Assembly: GCF_019048865.1 (NCBI RefSeq)
Contig: NZ_CP077604.1
Location: 4,216,001-4,280,000, forward strand
DNA from: Aquihabitans sp. G128
GTDB taxonomy: Bacteria > Actinomycetota > Acidimicrobiia > Acidimicrobiales > Iamiaceae
DNA: 64,000 nucleotides
Direction: 5' to 3'
Shown: one piece after another, positions 1-9,284 of the stretch
How positions within the stretch are numbered: the stretch's first letter is position 1
How the letters are laid out: the number at the start of each line of letters is the position of its first letter
Program-made: the position numbers and the translations under genes
Notes under the pieces: model-generated
Seen by the model: only the letters and a program-made list of their open reading frames with translations
What the model was told of the DNA's origin: nothing
Database searches by the model: none

Positions 1-17
1 TACTACGCAATGTAGGA
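1..17. promoter_or_regulatory. BlaI-type operator 1
   Basis: The palindrome TACTAC-GCAAT-GTAGGA matches the 6-5-6 layout of eight other sites in the first 21 kb. It lies 23 bases past the stop of the cyclase-YHS gene, so it probably serves a gene beyond the left edge of the window. The right arm is the weakest of the set. Confidence 0.5.
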
Positions 18-39
18 CAGGGCTCGGGTCGGCCTGAAG

Positions 40-717
40 TCAGACCTCGGGCATGAACGCAACCGGGTTGGCCAGGAACCGGCTCGCGCACTCCGGGGAA
101 CACAGGTACCAGACCGTCCCCGCCATGGTGATCGCCGCGATCTCGCGGCCCACCGCCAGGCGCATCTTGCAAACCGGGTCGATTCGATAGCTGGGTGTGC
201 GTACCGTCGTGAGCTCGAACAGCTCGAGTTCCTCGGCGACGTTCTTGAGCTTCCTGTGCCCGATCGACGTTGCGATCTCTACGGGGAGTCGTCCGGCCAC
301 CGCCGCAGTGGCCAGAACCTGCCCCCCTGCTGCTTGGCCGGCGACCCTAGAAGCGATGTTGACCGTTGCGCCATAGGGATCGCCTCGCCGCCACGTCAAC
401 GGTCCGTGATGCAGGCCCGCTCGAAGTTCCGGGAAGGTCAGGTCCCGCGACGTCCGGTTGACGATGCGCAGGATCGCCGTGACCGCCTGAGCCGGGTCGT
501 CGAACACGAGCAGTCCTGCGTCGCCGATCATCTTGAGGAGCCGACCACCATCGGGAAGGTCTCGGGTCAACGTCTCCTCGAAGAGGTCGATCAGCTCGAC
601 GGCATGGTGGTCGCCGTGCGCTTCGGTCACCGCGGTGAACCCGGCAAGGTCGACGAAGGCCACCGACGCCTCGTCAGGTTCGAACGGGGGAGTGATGGGG
701 AGACGGTGGATCGACAT
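40..717 (-). CDS. class III nucleotide cyclase-like protein with C-terminal YHS metal-binding domain
   Basis: This 225-residue protein has a class III adenylate/guanylate cyclase homology domain (about residues 17-170) followed by a YHS domain (about 180-225). The cyclase part keeps the two metal-binding aspartates (D23 in FVDLAGFT and D66 in MIGDAG) and the transition-state pair N120/R124 (NIASR), so it may be catalytic. The YHS part has DPVCKM and CSPEC, with cysteines 183, 206 and 210. YHS domains are common in copper and mercury handling proteins. No membrane segment is visible. It is the last gene of a probable leftward operon starting at 1576, after a 101-base gap. The fusion suggests metal-sensed cyclic nucleotide signalling, which is inference; the substrate (ATP or GTP) cannot be told from the sequence. 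Confidence 0.85.
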   Translation of the reverse strand: MSIHRLPITPPFEPDEASVAFVDLAGFTAVTEAHGDHHAVELIDLFEETLTRDLPDGGRLLKMIGDAGLLVFDDPAQAVTAILRIVNRTSRDLTFPELRAGLHHGPLTWRRGDPYGATVNIASRVAGQAAGGQVLATAAVAGRLPVEIATSIGHRKLKNVAEELELFELTTVRTPSYRIDPVCKMRLAVGREIAAITMAGTVWYLCSPECASRFLANPVAFMPEV

Positions 718-818
718 GAACCTAGGTCAAGTGGAGTTTTCGGCCGGCGACGGATCGACCTGGGCGGTGGCGCTCATGCCCGACGCTCCGGTCCGACCTC
801 GGTGATCACGGTACGAGG

Positions 819-1124
819 TCAAGCGGGCTGGTCGAGGGCACCGAACCACCATGCACTCGAGGCCGCGACCAGCAACCCGACCAAGAACCAGATGTGGCCA
901 CCGAAGGCATGGATGTTGCCGATGTCCGCCTCGCAAGAGATGAACAGCGAGACGCCGCCTATGAGGAGCACGGCGCCAACGGCCTTGTGCCAGCCCGGTC
1001 GGAAGATGTAGGTGAATCGCTTCGGTGGGGTGTAGCGCTCCGACGCCCCCACCCCAGGCTCCACCGTCACGGTCCGACGGCGTGGACCTTGGTCCGGTTG
1101 CCGGCTGCGCTTCTGCTTCTTCAT
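819..1124 (-). CDS. small membrane protein of unknown function
   Basis: The 101-residue product starts with a basic stretch (MKKQKRSRQP) and has two probable membrane segments near residues 48-64 and 77-95. A cysteine (64) and two histidines (72, 77) lie between or beside them. The start was chosen because its ATG overlaps the stop of the upstream membrane gene by four bases (ATGA), which implies translational coupling. A longer upstream reading in this frame is arginine-rich and overlaps the neighbour throughout, so I rejected it. I do not recognise a family. Context in a repressor-controlled copper cluster suggests a metal-related envelope role. Confidence 0.65.
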   Translation of the reverse strand: MKKQKRSRQPDQGPRRRTVTVEPGVGASERYTPPKRFTYIFRPGWHKAVGAVLLIGGVSLFISCEADIGNIHAFGGHIWFLVGLLVAASSAWWFGALDQPA

Positions 1125-1576
1125 CTCGTGCCATCCTTCGGGTGTTGGTGTGCGGAGGCGGAGAGGCTGTCGTCGGACGGTGCTGGGGACTGGCACCTTC
1201 GAGGCTCGACGCCCGCAAGGCTGAGCAACGCAGCCACCGCCAACGCCCCGATGCCACCCGAGATGATCAGGTGCGCCCCCGGCCGCTGGCTCGCCGCCCC
1301 CCAGATCCCAGCGAAGCAGGCTGAGCCACCAGCAGCGAGGAGCGCCAGCTGCCACCGATCGGACACCTGCGGGAGCCTGCCCGCCGCGACCGACGTCGCG
1401 ACGGCGAGCACGACGAGGACGGAACCCACGACGATTCCGCCAGCGAGGACTGCGCCGGCGGAGACGGCCCCGACCAGCACGAGCATCGGGATCCCGCAGC
1501 AGAGCGCACATGCGGTGACGCCCCCGGCTCGGGCAAGGACACCGGCGCCGCCGTTTCGGTTTCGGTTCAGCTGCAT
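1121..1576 (-). CDS. Cys-rich integral membrane protein, possible heavy-metal transporter subunit
   Basis: The 151-residue protein has about four predicted membrane segments (roughly 17-48, 50-66, 75-98 and 103-122) and a cysteine cluster, CALCCGIP, at residues 23-30 in the first segment. Paired cysteines next to a proline in a first helix recall MerT-like small metal transporters, although overall similarity is not certain. The start is supported by an AGGAG-like site about 8 bases upstream. A perfect operator (1605-1621) lies 28 bases upstream, so the gene is probably the first of a leftward unit with 819-1124 and perhaps the cyclase gene. Confidence 0.7.
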   Translation of the reverse strand: MQLNRNRNGGAGVLARAGGVTACALCCGIPMLVLVGAVSAGAVLAGGIVVGSVLVVLAVATSVAAGRLPQVSDRWQLALLAAGGSACFAGIWGAASQRPGAHLIISGGIGALAVAALLSLAGVEPRRCQSPAPSDDSLSASAHQHPKDGTR

Positions 1577-1604
1577 CCGTGCTCTCCTGCGTTCAGGCAG
1601 ATGA

Positions 1605-1621
1605 TACTACAGTGCGTAGTA
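1605..1621. promoter_or_regulatory. BlaI-type operator 2, divergent
   Basis: TACTAC-AGTGC-GTAGTA has perfect 6-base arms around a 5-base spacer. It sits in the 63-base gap between divergent genes starting at 1576 (leftward) and 1640 (rightward), so one bound repressor could silence both. Confidence 0.8.
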
Positions 1622-1639
1622 ACTCATCGAGGAGGCATC

Positions 1640-2116
1640 ATGCCAGTTCGTATCCCGGTCCTGCCGCTCCGCGGCCGCCGAAAGGCTGGCCCGAAAGAGT
1701 CCGGGCTCCGATGGTTGGAGTTTGGCTCTACTGCCGTTGCGTTGGGGGTTCTCGCGCAGGCGACGCTCGCCGGTCAGATTTTGACCGGGAGGCACTGGCT
1801 CGTGGCAACCCATCGGATCCTCGCCGAGGTGCTGCCGGTGCTCGCTGCGGGTCTCGTGCTGCTCGGTTGGAAGCAGCGGATGATCGACCCAGCACGGGCG
1901 TGGCTCGTGTGGTCCCTGTCGGCGGCGCTGGTCGTTCTGGTCGCACAGACGGGTCTCGGCTTCGTAGGGCGCTCCTCGCCAGCGGCCATCGCCATTCATG
2001 TTCCCCTCGGCGTAGCGCTACTTGGGATCTATGTGGTCGTAGCGACTGCTGCCCGGGCACTTCGATCTCCCGGATGGCGCCGCGCTCGTGGTCATGGCTT
2101 CGAGGTCGCCTCGTGA
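1640..2116 (+). CDS. four-helix membrane protein, DUF6220-like
   Basis: The 158-residue protein has four hydrophobic segments (about 25-45, 58-78, 88-108 and 117-140). Histidines fall at helix starts (ATHRILAE and AIHVPLG), a layout resembling the DUF6220 family and other small haem- or quinone-interacting four-helix proteins. That family assignment is tentative. The start at 1640 has a strong GGAGG seven bases upstream. An in-frame ATG at 1601 lies on the operator side and lacks such a site. Expression is probably controlled from operator 2, 18 bases upstream. Confidence 0.6.
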   Translation: MPVRIPVLPLRGRRKAGPKESGLRWLEFGSTAVALGVLAQATLAGQILTGRHWLVATHRILAEVLPVLAAGLVLLGWKQRMIDPARAWLVWSLSAALVVLVAQTGLGFVGRSSPAAIAIHVPLGVALLGIYVVVATAARALRSPGWRRARGHGFEVAS

Positions 2117-2158
2117 CGCCGTCGGCGCCCTCCTTGGCAAATTGCTTGGCCGAGGTTG

Positions 2159-2175
2159 ATACCCCTAGGGGGTAC
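2159..2175. promoter_or_regulatory. CsoR-type operator upstream of copZ
   Basis: The sequence ATACCCCTAGGGGGTAC is a G-tract/C-tract inverted repeat of the kind bound by CsoR copper sensors. It lies about 40 bases before copZ. A csoR gene and a second copy of the motif are 3.5 kb downstream, which supports the assignment. Confidence 0.75.
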
Positions 2176-2216
2176 GGGTAGGGTAGGTTCTACCGACGAC
2201 GAAAGAGTCAATTGCC

Positions 2217-2429
2217 ATGAGCACCAGCAACGCCACCTACAAGGTCCAGGGAATGACGTGCGGTCACTGCGTGAACTCGGTCGCCACCGAGATCAGGCGC
2301 ATCGACGGCGTGACCGCCGTCGAGGTCGATCTGGCCACCGGCACAGTGATCGTCTCCAGCTCCGGTCCCATCGAGGATGACACCGTGCGGGCCGCCGTGG
2401 ACGAGGCGGGTTACGAGGTCGTCACATGA
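2217..2429 (+). CDS. copZ: copper chaperone CopZ
   Basis: The 70-residue protein is a single heavy-metal-associated (HMA) domain with the metal site GMTCGHC (Cys15 and Cys18). CopZ proteins carry Cu(I) in the cytoplasm and hand it to the P-type ATPase CopA or to the CsoR sensor. The length is typical. A CsoR-type operator lies upstream, and the stop codon overlaps the start of the next gene (ATGA at 2426). It therefore heads a tightly coupled unit of copZ, the secreted copper-binding protein and copA. Confidence 0.92.
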   Translation: MSTSNATYKVQGMTCGHCVNSVATEIRRIDGVTAVEVDLATGTVIVSSSGPIEDDTVRAAVDEAGYEVVT

Positions 2430-3388
2430 ACGTTGCGACCAAGCTCGGCGCCTACAGCGCTTCGCTCGTGCTGGTCTTCGCCGGCGCCCTGGCACTGGGA
2501 TCTGCTGTTGGACCCATCGGCGGATCGAATGGTGCAAGCCACGGAGCGATCGGCCAAGACGAGGCCACCAGGGGTGGACACGACATGGCGGCCAAGGAGG
2601 TCGACCAGGCGGCGGGGCTCCAGATCTCCAGCGACGGCTACACGCTGGTACCGACGGCGACGGTGTTCGAGCCTGGCCGTGCAGTCGGCTTCTCCTTCCG
2701 CATCGACGGGCCGGACGGCAAGCCGGTCGACGACTACAAGAAGCTCCACGACAAGGAGCTCCACCTGATCGTGGTCCGCCGTGACCTGTCCGGCTACCAG
2801 CACGTCCACCCGGTCCGCGACACGAACGGGACCTGGACGGTGCCGCTGGACCTGGCCACCCCCGGTACCTATCGGGTCATGGCGGACTTCAAGCCCGCCA
2901 GCAGCGAGACCATGTCGCTCACGCTGGGCGCCGACGTCACCGTGCCAGGCAACCAACGGACCACCCCGCTTCCCGGGCCGGCCTCGACCGCCACCGTCGA
3001 CGACTACGACGTTACCCTCGCAGGAGACCTCGTGGCCGGCGAAGAGTCCACTCTCACCCTCTCGGTGTCCAAGGACGGGGAACCGGTCGAGGACCTCCAG
3101 CCCTACCTCGCTGCCTACGGGCACCTCGTCGCCCTGCGGGGAGGAGACCTCGCGTACCTCCACGTCCACCCTGACGGTGCGCCCGGCGACGGCCGCACCA
3201 AGGCGGGTCCGGAGATCACCTTTCACGCACAGGTTCCCTCCGTCGGGACCTATCGGCTCTATCTCGACTTCCGCCACGAAGGACAAGTCCGCACCGCCGA
3301 GTTCACCGCAGAGGCCGCACGCCGCGGCTCCGACACGACGCCGGACACCCACAGCGACGGCCACGACCAGATGGACATGGGTTCATGA
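2426..3388 (+). CDS. secreted or membrane-anchored copper-binding protein with two HVHP motifs
   Basis: The 320-residue protein has an N-terminal hydrophobic segment (about 8-30) that can act as a signal or anchor. It then has two similar beta-rich halves, each ending in an HVHP motif (residues 126-129 and 246-249), and a His/Met-rich tail (GHDQMDMGS). Proteins of this kind sit between copZ and copA in many actinobacteria and are thought to bind copper outside the membrane. The Met/His motifs fit that, but the exact role is inference. Four-base ATGA overlaps with both neighbours indicate coupled translation. Confidence 0.75.
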   Translation: MNVATKLGAYSASLVLVFAGALALGSAVGPIGGSNGASHGAIGQDEATRGGHDMAAKEVDQAAGLQISSDGYTLVPTATVFEPGRAVGFSFRIDGPDGKPVDDYKKLHDKELHLIVVRRDLSGYQHVHPVRDTNGTWTVPLDLATPGTYRVMADFKPASSETMSLTLGADVTVPGNQRTTPLPGPASTATVDDYDVTLAGDLVAGEESTLTLSVSKDGEPVEDLQPYLAAYGHLVALRGGDLAYLHVHPDGAPGDGRTKAGPEITFHAQVPSVGTYRLYLDFRHEGQVRTAEFTAEAARRGSDTTPDTHSDGHDQMDMGS

Positions 3389-5694
3389 GCAACACCACCA
3401 GCACGAACCGAATCGACCTCGACATCACCGGGATGACCTGCGCATCCTGCGCCAACCGGATCGAACGGCGCCTCAACAAGGTCGAGGGGGTCACCGCCAC
3501 CGTCAACTACGCGACCGAGAAGGCGTCGGTCACGTTCGACGAGAACGTCGAGCCTTCGGACCTGATCGCCCAAGTCGAAGCAGCCGGGTACCAGGCCCGA
3601 CTTCCGCACGGTGATGCCGACGAGGCCGACGGGAACCCTGATGAGGACCCGACCCGAGCGTTGCGGACCCGGTTGATCATCTCGACGATCCTGACCGTTC
3701 CCGTCGTCGCGATGGCCATGGTGCCGCTGTTCCAGTTCGACAACTGGCAGTGGCTGTCGCTCACCCTCGCTACGCCGGTGATCGTGTGGGGAGCGTTTCC
3801 GTTCCACCGGGCCGCCTGGGTCAACCTGCGCCATGGCGCGGCGACCATGGACACGCTCATCTCCATCGGCACCCTCGCCGCGCTCGGTTGGTCGCTCTAC
3901 GCACTGTTCTTCGGCGATGCCGGCATGGCGGGCATGAAGATGGCCTTCGAACTCACGATCCAGCGCGGCTCAGGCGCTGACGAGATCTACCTCGAGGCCG
4001 GTGCAGCGGTGACGACGTTCATCCTGGCTGGCCGCTACTTCGAGGCCCGGGCCAAGCGGCGCAGCGGCGCTGCCCTCGAAGCGCTGCTGGAACTCGGCGC
4101 CAAGGATGTCGTCGTCCTGCGAGACGGGCGAGAGGACCGGATCGGTATCGACCAGCTGGTGGTCGGCGACCTCTTCGTCGCTCGGCCCGGCGAGAAGATC
4201 GCCACCGATGGTGTCGTCGACGACGGGACCTCTGCCATCGACGCCTCGCTGCTGACCGGCGAGAGCATCCCCGTGGAGGTCGGCCCCGGTGATCCCGTCA
4301 CCGGAGCCACGGTCAACGCTGGCGGTCGTCTCATCATCCGAGCCACGCGCGTCGGCTCCGACACCCAGCTGGCCCAGATCGCCCGTCTCGTCACCGACGC
4401 CCAGAACGGCAAAGCCGCCGTCCAGCGACTGGCCGACCGCATCTCCGGCGTGTTCGTGCCGGTCGTCATCGCCCTCTCACTGGCGACCCTCGGCTTCTGG
4501 ATCGGTACCGGCGAAGGTGCAGCGGGGGCGTTCACGGCCGCAGTCGCCGTCCTGATCATCGCTTGCCCCTGCGCCCTCGGGCTCGCCACTCCCACCGCGC
4601 TGCTCGTAGGCACCGGACGCGGAGCCCAACTTGGCATCCTGATCAAGGGGCCTGAGGTGCTCGAGTCCACCCGCAAGATCGACACCGTCGTGCTGGACAA
4701 GACCGGCACGGTCACCACCGGAAAGATGGCCCTCGTCGAGGTGATCGTGGCCGACGGCACCGACCGGGACGACGTGCTGCGTCTCGCCGGTGCGCTCGAA
4801 CACGCCTCGGAGCACCCGATCGCCCAGGCGATCGCAGCGAGCGCCATCGCCGAAGTAGGTGACCTCTCGCCGGTGGAGTCCTTTGCCAACCACGAAGGCC
4901 TGGGTGTCTCCGGGATCGTCGACGGCCACGCCATCGTCGCCGGGCGCACCTCGCTTCTGGCCGACTGGGCCCTGCACCTCACCCCGGAGCTCGAAGCGGC
5001 CAAGGCGTCCGCCGAGGCCAAAGCGCAGACCGCCATCGTCACCGGCTGGGACGGGCAGGTCCGCGCCGTCCTCGTGGTGGCCGACACGGTCAAGCCGACC
5101 TCGGCCGAAGCGATCCGCCAGATGCGGGACCTCGGGTTGTCACCCGTCCTGCTCACCGGCGACAACGAGGCTGCGGCGAAGGAAGTCGCCCGCCAGGTCG
5201 GCATCGACGAGGTCATCGCCGAGGTCCTGCCATCGGAGAAGGTCGACGTCGTCCGCCGCCTCCAAGGCGAGGGCCGAGTCGTGGCCATGATCGGCGACGG
5301 CGTCAACGACGCCGCCGCCCTCGCCCAGGCCGACCTCGGACTTTCCATGGGCACGGGCACCGACGCAGCCATCGAGGCCAGCGACCTCACCTTGGTCCGA
5401 GGTGACCTTCGTGCGGCGCCCGATGCCATCCGCCTTGCCCGGCGCACCCTCGGCACCATCAAGACGAATCTGTTCTGGGCCTTCGCCTACAACGTCGCCG
5501 CCATCCCCTTGGCCGCAGCAGGTTTTCTCAACCCGATGATCGCCGGAGCAGCGATGGCGCTCTCCAGTGTCTTCGTGGTGTCGAACAGCCTCCGACTGCG
5601 CAGGTTCACGCCGCTCACCAGCCACGCGGAGCCGGGGCCCGGAACGCTCGAGCTCGTTGCCGGAACCAGCCCCGAGCCAACAGTGTTGGCGTAG
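3385..5694 (+). CDS. copA: Cu(I)-exporting P1B-1 ATPase CopA
   Basis: The 769-residue P-type ATPase has one N-terminal HMA domain (GMTCASC, Cys19 and Cys22) and the membrane CPC motif at residues 394-396. The phosphorylated aspartate is D438 in DKTGT, followed by the SEHP nucleotide-binding motif and the GDGVND hinge. CPC together with the HMA domain marks a P1B-1 Cu(I) exporter that pumps copper out of the cytoplasm. The start overlaps the stop of the preceding copper-binding gene. Family length and domain order are complete, and I see no defect. CsoR probably regulates it from the operator upstream of copZ. Confidence 0.95.
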   Translation: MSNTTSTNRIDLDITGMTCASCANRIERRLNKVEGVTATVNYATEKASVTFDENVEPSDLIAQVEAAGYQARLPHGDADEADGNPDEDPTRALRTRLIISTILTVPVVAMAMVPLFQFDNWQWLSLTLATPVIVWGAFPFHRAAWVNLRHGAATMDTLISIGTLAALGWSLYALFFGDAGMAGMKMAFELTIQRGSGADEIYLEAGAAVTTFILAGRYFEARAKRRSGAALEALLELGAKDVVVLRDGREDRIGIDQLVVGDLFVARPGEKIATDGVVDDGTSAIDASLLTGESIPVEVGPGDPVTGATVNAGGRLIIRATRVGSDTQLAQIARLVTDAQNGKAAVQRLADRISGVFVPVVIALSLATLGFWIGTGEGAAGAFTAAVAVLIIACPCALGLATPTALLVGTGRGAQLGILIKGPEVLESTRKIDTVVLDKTGTVTTGKMALVEVIVADGTDRDDVLRLAGALEHASEHPIAQAIAASAIAEVGDLSPVESFANHEGLGVSGIVDGHAIVAGRTSLLADWALHLTPELEAAKASAEAKAQTAIVTGWDGQVRAVLVVADTVKPTSAEAIRQMRDLGLSPVLLTGDNEAAAKEVARQVGIDEVIAEVLPSEKVDVVRRLQGEGRVVAMIGDGVNDAAALAQADLGLSMGTGTDAAIEASDLTLVRGDLRAAPDAIRLARRTLGTIKTNLFWAFAYNVAAIPLAAAGFLNPMIAGAAMALSSVFVVSNSLRLRRFTPLTSHAEPGPGTLELVAGTSPEPTVLA

Positions 5695-5696
5695 AC

Positions 5697-5716
5697 TACG
5701 GTACCCCCGTACCGTA
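5697..5716. promoter_or_regulatory. CsoR-type operator upstream of csoR
   Basis: TACGGTAC-CCCC-GTACCGTA is a perfect inverted repeat with 8-base arms between copA and csoR. It is suited to autoregulation of csoR and also to control of the copB gene downstream. Confidence 0.75.
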
Positions 5717-5742
5717 TGTGACAGGTTCAGACGAGGAGCAGC

Positions 5743-6024
5743 GTGGCCGGATACCAGATGCAGAAGGAAGACATCCTCAAACGGCTGGGGAGGGTCGAAG
5801 GGCAGGTCCGTGGCATCAGTCGCATGATTGAGGACGACCGGTACTGCATCGATGTGCTTGACCAGGTCGCGGCGGTCACCCGAGCTCTCCAACAGGTCTC
5901 CATCGGCCTCATGCACGACCACCTCAGCCACTGCCTCGTCGAAGCCGTCGCCAACGGCGGCGACGAAGCCACCAGCAAGATCGACGAAGCCACAGCAGCA
6001 ATCGCGCGACTCGTGAAGTCCTGA
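5743..6024 (+). CDS. csoR: copper-sensing repressor CsoR
   Basis: The 93-residue all-helical protein belongs to the CsoR/RcnR family. It carries the Cu(I)-binding triad Cys35, His60 and Cys64 (in the DRYC and HDHLSHC segments), which is the CsoR copper signature. Without copper it binds DNA and represses copper export; Cu(I) releases it. The GTG start follows a GAGGAG site. A likely operator lies 27 bases upstream, so it is probably autoregulated. It sits between the two copper ATPase genes. Confidence 0.93.
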   Translation: MAGYQMQKEDILKRLGRVEGQVRGISRMIEDDRYCIDVLDQVAAVTRALQQVSIGLMHDHLSHCLVEAVANGGDEATSKIDEATAAIARLVKS

Positions 6025-6064
6025 CCGACCAAGGCCGCCCCAAGCGGCCACTGAGGAAGCCACC

Positions 6065-8143
6065 ATGGCCACCCACACAGATCACACTGCCAGCACTGGC
6101 AACGGTCACGTCGAAAGGCCCGATCACGACGGCCACGACCCAGACGTCGCCGCCAATGAGCAGGCCGGACATGGCGCTCATGCTGGTCATCACGTGGAGA
6201 TGTTCCGGCGGCGGTTCTGGTGGAGCCTGTTGCTCACCGTGCCGCTGGTCGCCACCAGCCACATGGTCATGGACTGGTTCGGCTACTCCCTGGACTTCCC
6301 GGGCATGGGCCTGGTCGGGCCGGTGCTGGGCACGTTCGTGTTCCTGTGGGGCGGCTGGCCGTTCCTGACCGGCGGGGTCCAGGAGGCCAAGGCCCGCCAG
6401 CCCGGGATGATGCTGCTCATCGCCATGGCGATCACCGTCGCCTACGGGGCGTCGATGGCCACGTCGCTCGACTGGTTCGACCTCGACTTCTGGTGGGAGC
6501 TCGGCGCCCTCATCTCGATCATGCTGCTCGGCCACTGGCAGGAGATGAAGGCCCTCGGCCAAGCCCAGGACGCCCTCGCCGCCCTCGCTGCCCTGCTGCC
6601 CGACGAAGCCGACCGCATCAACGCCGACGGCTCGACCGAGACCGTCCCCGCCGGCTCGCTCACCGTCGGCGACCTCGTCCTGGTCCGTTCCGGGGGCCAC
6701 GTCCCGGCCGACGGGGACATCACCGAAGGTGAAGCCGAGCTCGACGAGTCGATGATCACCGGCGAGTCCCGCCCGGTCGCCAAGGCGCCCGGCGACCACG
6801 TCGTCGCCGGCACGATCGCGACCGACTCCTCGATCCGGGTCGAGGTCACCGCCGTCGGTGACGACACGGCCCTGGCCGGCATCGGCCGGCTCGTGGCCGA
6901 AGCCCAGGCCTCCGGGTCCCGGACTCAGGTCCTGGCCGACCGCGCCGCTGCGCTGCTCTTCTACGTGGCCACCACCTCAGCCGTCATCACGGCCATCGCC
7001 TGGTCTCTGGTCGGCGACCCGAACGAGGCCGTGGTCCGGGTCGTGACCGTGCTCGTCATCTCCTGCCCCCACGCCCTCGGGCTCGCCATCCCGCTCACCA
7101 CGTCGCTCTCCAGCGCCATGGCCGCCCGCAACGGCATCCTCATCAAGGACCGCTTGGCCCTCGAAGCCAGCCGCACCCTCGACGCGGTCCTCTTCGACAA
7201 GACCGGCACGCTCACCAAGGGCCAGCACACCGTCATCGGCACCGCCGCCGCACCCAGCTCGACCAACGACGACGTCCTGCGCATCGCCGCCGCCGTCGAG
7301 GCCGACAGCGAACACCCCCTCGCCCGGGCCATCGTCCGTGCCGCCGACGACGCGGGCGATCACGCCCAGGCGACCGACTTCCGCTCCATCACCGGCCGCG
7401 GCGTCGAAGCCACCGTCGACGGCGGCCGCTTTGCCGTCGGTGGCCCCGCCCTCCTTCGCCAACGAGACCTCACCACCCCCGCAGAACTGACCGACGACAT
7501 CGACGCCTGGACCAGGCGTGGAGCTGCGGTCCTCTACCTCGTCCGAGACTCCACCGTCATCGGGGCCCTCGCCCTCGAGGACGAGATCCGGCCCGAGGCC
7601 CGCGAGGCCATCGAGGCCCTGCACCGCATCGGGCGGCGCGTCGTCATGATCACCGGTGACGCCCAGCAGGTGGCCGACGCCGTCGCCGCCGACCTCGGCG
7701 TCGACGAGGTCTTCGCCGAGGTCCTCCCCGAGGACAAGGCCAACAAGGTCGCCGAGCTCCAAGGGCGAGGACTCAAGGTCGCCATGGTGGGCGACGGCGT
7801 CAACGATGCCCCCGCCCTCGCCCGAGCCGACGTCGGCATCGCCATCGGCGCCGGAACCGACGTTGCCATCGAATCCGCCGGTCTCATCCTCGCGAGCTCC
7901 GACCCACGCGGCGTCGTGTCCATCATCACCCTCGCCAAGGCCACCTACCGCAAGTCCCTCCAGAACCTCACCTGGGCCGCCGGCTACAACATCATCGCCA
8001 TCCCCCTCGCCGCCGGAGCACTCCAGTGGGCCGGCGTGTCGATGCCCCCCGCCGTGGGCGCCATCCTCATGAGCGTCTCCACCATCGTCGTCGCCCTCAA
8101 CGCCCAGCTCCTCCGCCGGGTCGACCTGCGGTCGGGTTCCTGA
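6065..8143 (+). CDS. copB: CopB-type P1B-3 copper ATPase
   Basis: The 692-residue P-type ATPase lacks an HMA domain and instead has a His-rich N terminus (HTDHT, GHGAHAGHH). The membrane metal motif is CPH (residues 334-336), and the phosphorylated aspartate is D378 in DKTGT. SEHP and GDGVND motifs are present. CPH marks the P1B-3 (CopB) group, associated with Cu(II) or Cu(I) export. It follows csoR after 40 bases with a GAGGA site, so it is probably co-transcribed with it. CopA and CopB side by side gives the island two copper exporters of different specificity. Confidence 0.92.
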   Translation: MATHTDHTASTGNGHVERPDHDGHDPDVAANEQAGHGAHAGHHVEMFRRRFWWSLLLTVPLVATSHMVMDWFGYSLDFPGMGLVGPVLGTFVFLWGGWPFLTGGVQEAKARQPGMMLLIAMAITVAYGASMATSLDWFDLDFWWELGALISIMLLGHWQEMKALGQAQDALAALAALLPDEADRINADGSTETVPAGSLTVGDLVLVRSGGHVPADGDITEGEAELDESMITGESRPVAKAPGDHVVAGTIATDSSIRVEVTAVGDDTALAGIGRLVAEAQASGSRTQVLADRAAALLFYVATTSAVITAIAWSLVGDPNEAVVRVVTVLVISCPHALGLAIPLTTSLSSAMAARNGILIKDRLALEASRTLDAVLFDKTGTLTKGQHTVIGTAAAPSSTNDDVLRIAAAVEADSEHPLARAIVRAADDAGDHAQATDFRSITGRGVEATVDGGRFAVGGPALLRQRDLTTPAELTDDIDAWTRRGAAVLYLVRDSTVIGALALEDEIRPEAREAIEALHRIGRRVVMITGDAQQVADAVAADLGVDEVFAEVLPEDKANKVAELQGRGLKVAMVGDGVNDAPALARADVGIAIGAGTDVAIESAGLILASSDPRGVVSIITLAKATYRKSLQNLTWAAGYNIIAIPLAAGALQWAGVSMPPAVGAILMSVSTIVVALNAQLLRRVDLRSGS

Positions 8144-8253
8144 GCCAGGCCTTGGCCGGTGGCAGGACAGGTTCTCGTGTCATCACCGACGCGCTCATGC
8201 AAGGCCCGCGGGAGGGCCGTCCGGGGTGTACGCCTCGCGTGGTCCTCACGTCG

Positions 8254-9108
8254 TCACCTCCGGCGGTCGACTTGGTCGGCGTGACCTTCGACCGACAACG
8301 GGGGCGAGGTGCGAGGTGCCACCTCCCCGCGTCCCGTCAGCCGGAGTGCAATCGCGGCGCCGACGATCGCAATTCCGCTGACCCAGAGGTTGATGCGAAT
8401 GCCGAAGACGAGCGAGGCGGCGTCGGATCGAAGCGCTTCGACCCACAAGCGACCGACCCCGTAGCCGAGTACGTAGAGGCAGAACAGCTGACCGCGACGC
8501 AGCGTGGCTCGGCGGCCGAGCCAGATCAGACCGGCGGCGAGCGCGAGGTTCCACAACCCCTCGTAGAGGAAGGTGGGATGGAAGGTGGCGGCGTCGAGGT
8601 AGCGCGTAGGCCGGTTCTCGCGATCGATGCGTAGCGCCCAGGGCAGTCCAGAAGGGCGGCCGAAGACCTCCTGGTTGAACCAGTTGCCCAGTCGCCCGAT
8701 TGCCTGCGCAACCGGCAGGGCCGGCGCTACGGCATCAAGCATCTCGGGAACGCGAACGCCGCGCCGCCTGGCGATCCAGACCCCCACGACGACGCCACCG
8801 GCGATGCCCCCGGGTATCCCGAGGCCCCCGTTCCAGATGGCGAGCGCCGCTCCCCAGTCTGCCCGATAGGTCTTCCAGTCGGTGGCCACGTGATAGGCCC
8901 GTGCTCCGATCACGCCAGCCGGCACCGCCCAGAGCGCAATCGTTCCGACATCGTCTGGGTCCCCTCCTTGGGCCTGCCACCGGCGAGTGGTCATCGACAC
9001 GGCTGCGATGACGCCCAAGGCGATCATCAGGCCGTACAAGCGAAGCTGCAGTGGGCCGAGGTGCACCGAATCGAACGGCGGACTCGGGATGGCGCTGAGC
9101 ACCGTCAT
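8254..9108 (-). CDS. lgt: prolipoprotein diacylglyceryl transferase Lgt
   Basis: The 284-residue membrane enzyme moves a diacylglyceryl group from phosphatidylglycerol to the lipobox cysteine of pre-lipoproteins. It keeps the family signature RLGNWFNQEVFGRPS and the usual opening IPSPPF, with about seven membrane helices. The start at 9108 was chosen because it places IPSP at the usual distance from the N terminus. A TTG at 9189 would add 27 residues, but neither start has a strong ribosome site. It stands divergent from a DUF305 lipoprotein gene, with two BlaI-type operators between them. This copy is presumably dedicated to lipoproteins of the copper regulon. That is inference. Confidence 0.9.
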   Translation of the reverse strand: MTVLSAIPSPPFDSVHLGPLQLRLYGLMIALGVIAAVSMTTRRWQAQGGDPDDVGTIALWAVPAGVIGARAYHVATDWKTYRADWGAALAIWNGGLGIPGGIAGGVVVGVWIARRRGVRVPEMLDAVAPALPVAQAIGRLGNWFNQEVFGRPSGLPWALRIDRENRPTRYLDAATFHPTFLYEGLWNLALAAGLIWLGRRATLRRGQLFCLYVLGYGVGRLWVEALRSDAASLVFGIRINLWVSGIAIVGAAIALRLTGRGEVAPRTSPPLSVEGHADQVDRRR

Positions 9109-9192
9109 CCCAGCGCCGGGTTCAATCGGCCGCGGAGCCTGGCTCGGCGCGTCTGGGTGATAGCGGGGGCGACGTGGATCACGAAGCAAAAC

Positions 9193-9209
9193 TACTACAC
9201 TATGTAGTT
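9193..9209. promoter_or_regulatory. BlaI-type operator 3
   Basis: TACTAC-ACTAT-GTAGTT lies in the lgt/DUF305 divergent gap, on the lgt side. Eleven of twelve arm positions pair. Confidence 0.75.
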
Positions 9210-9231
9210 GAGAAGCTCCCCGCGACGTAGC

Positions 9232-9248
9232 TGCTACAGGGCGTCGTA
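9232..9248. promoter_or_regulatory. BlaI-type operator 4
   Basis: TGCTAC-AGGGC-GTCGTA is a second, weaker copy of the operator in the same gap, 36 bases before the DUF305 start. Two sites in one divergent promoter would allow each gene its own control. Confidence 0.6.
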
Positions 9249-9284
9249 GATAGCCTGAAGTCCAACCCTTCCAAGGAGATCTCC

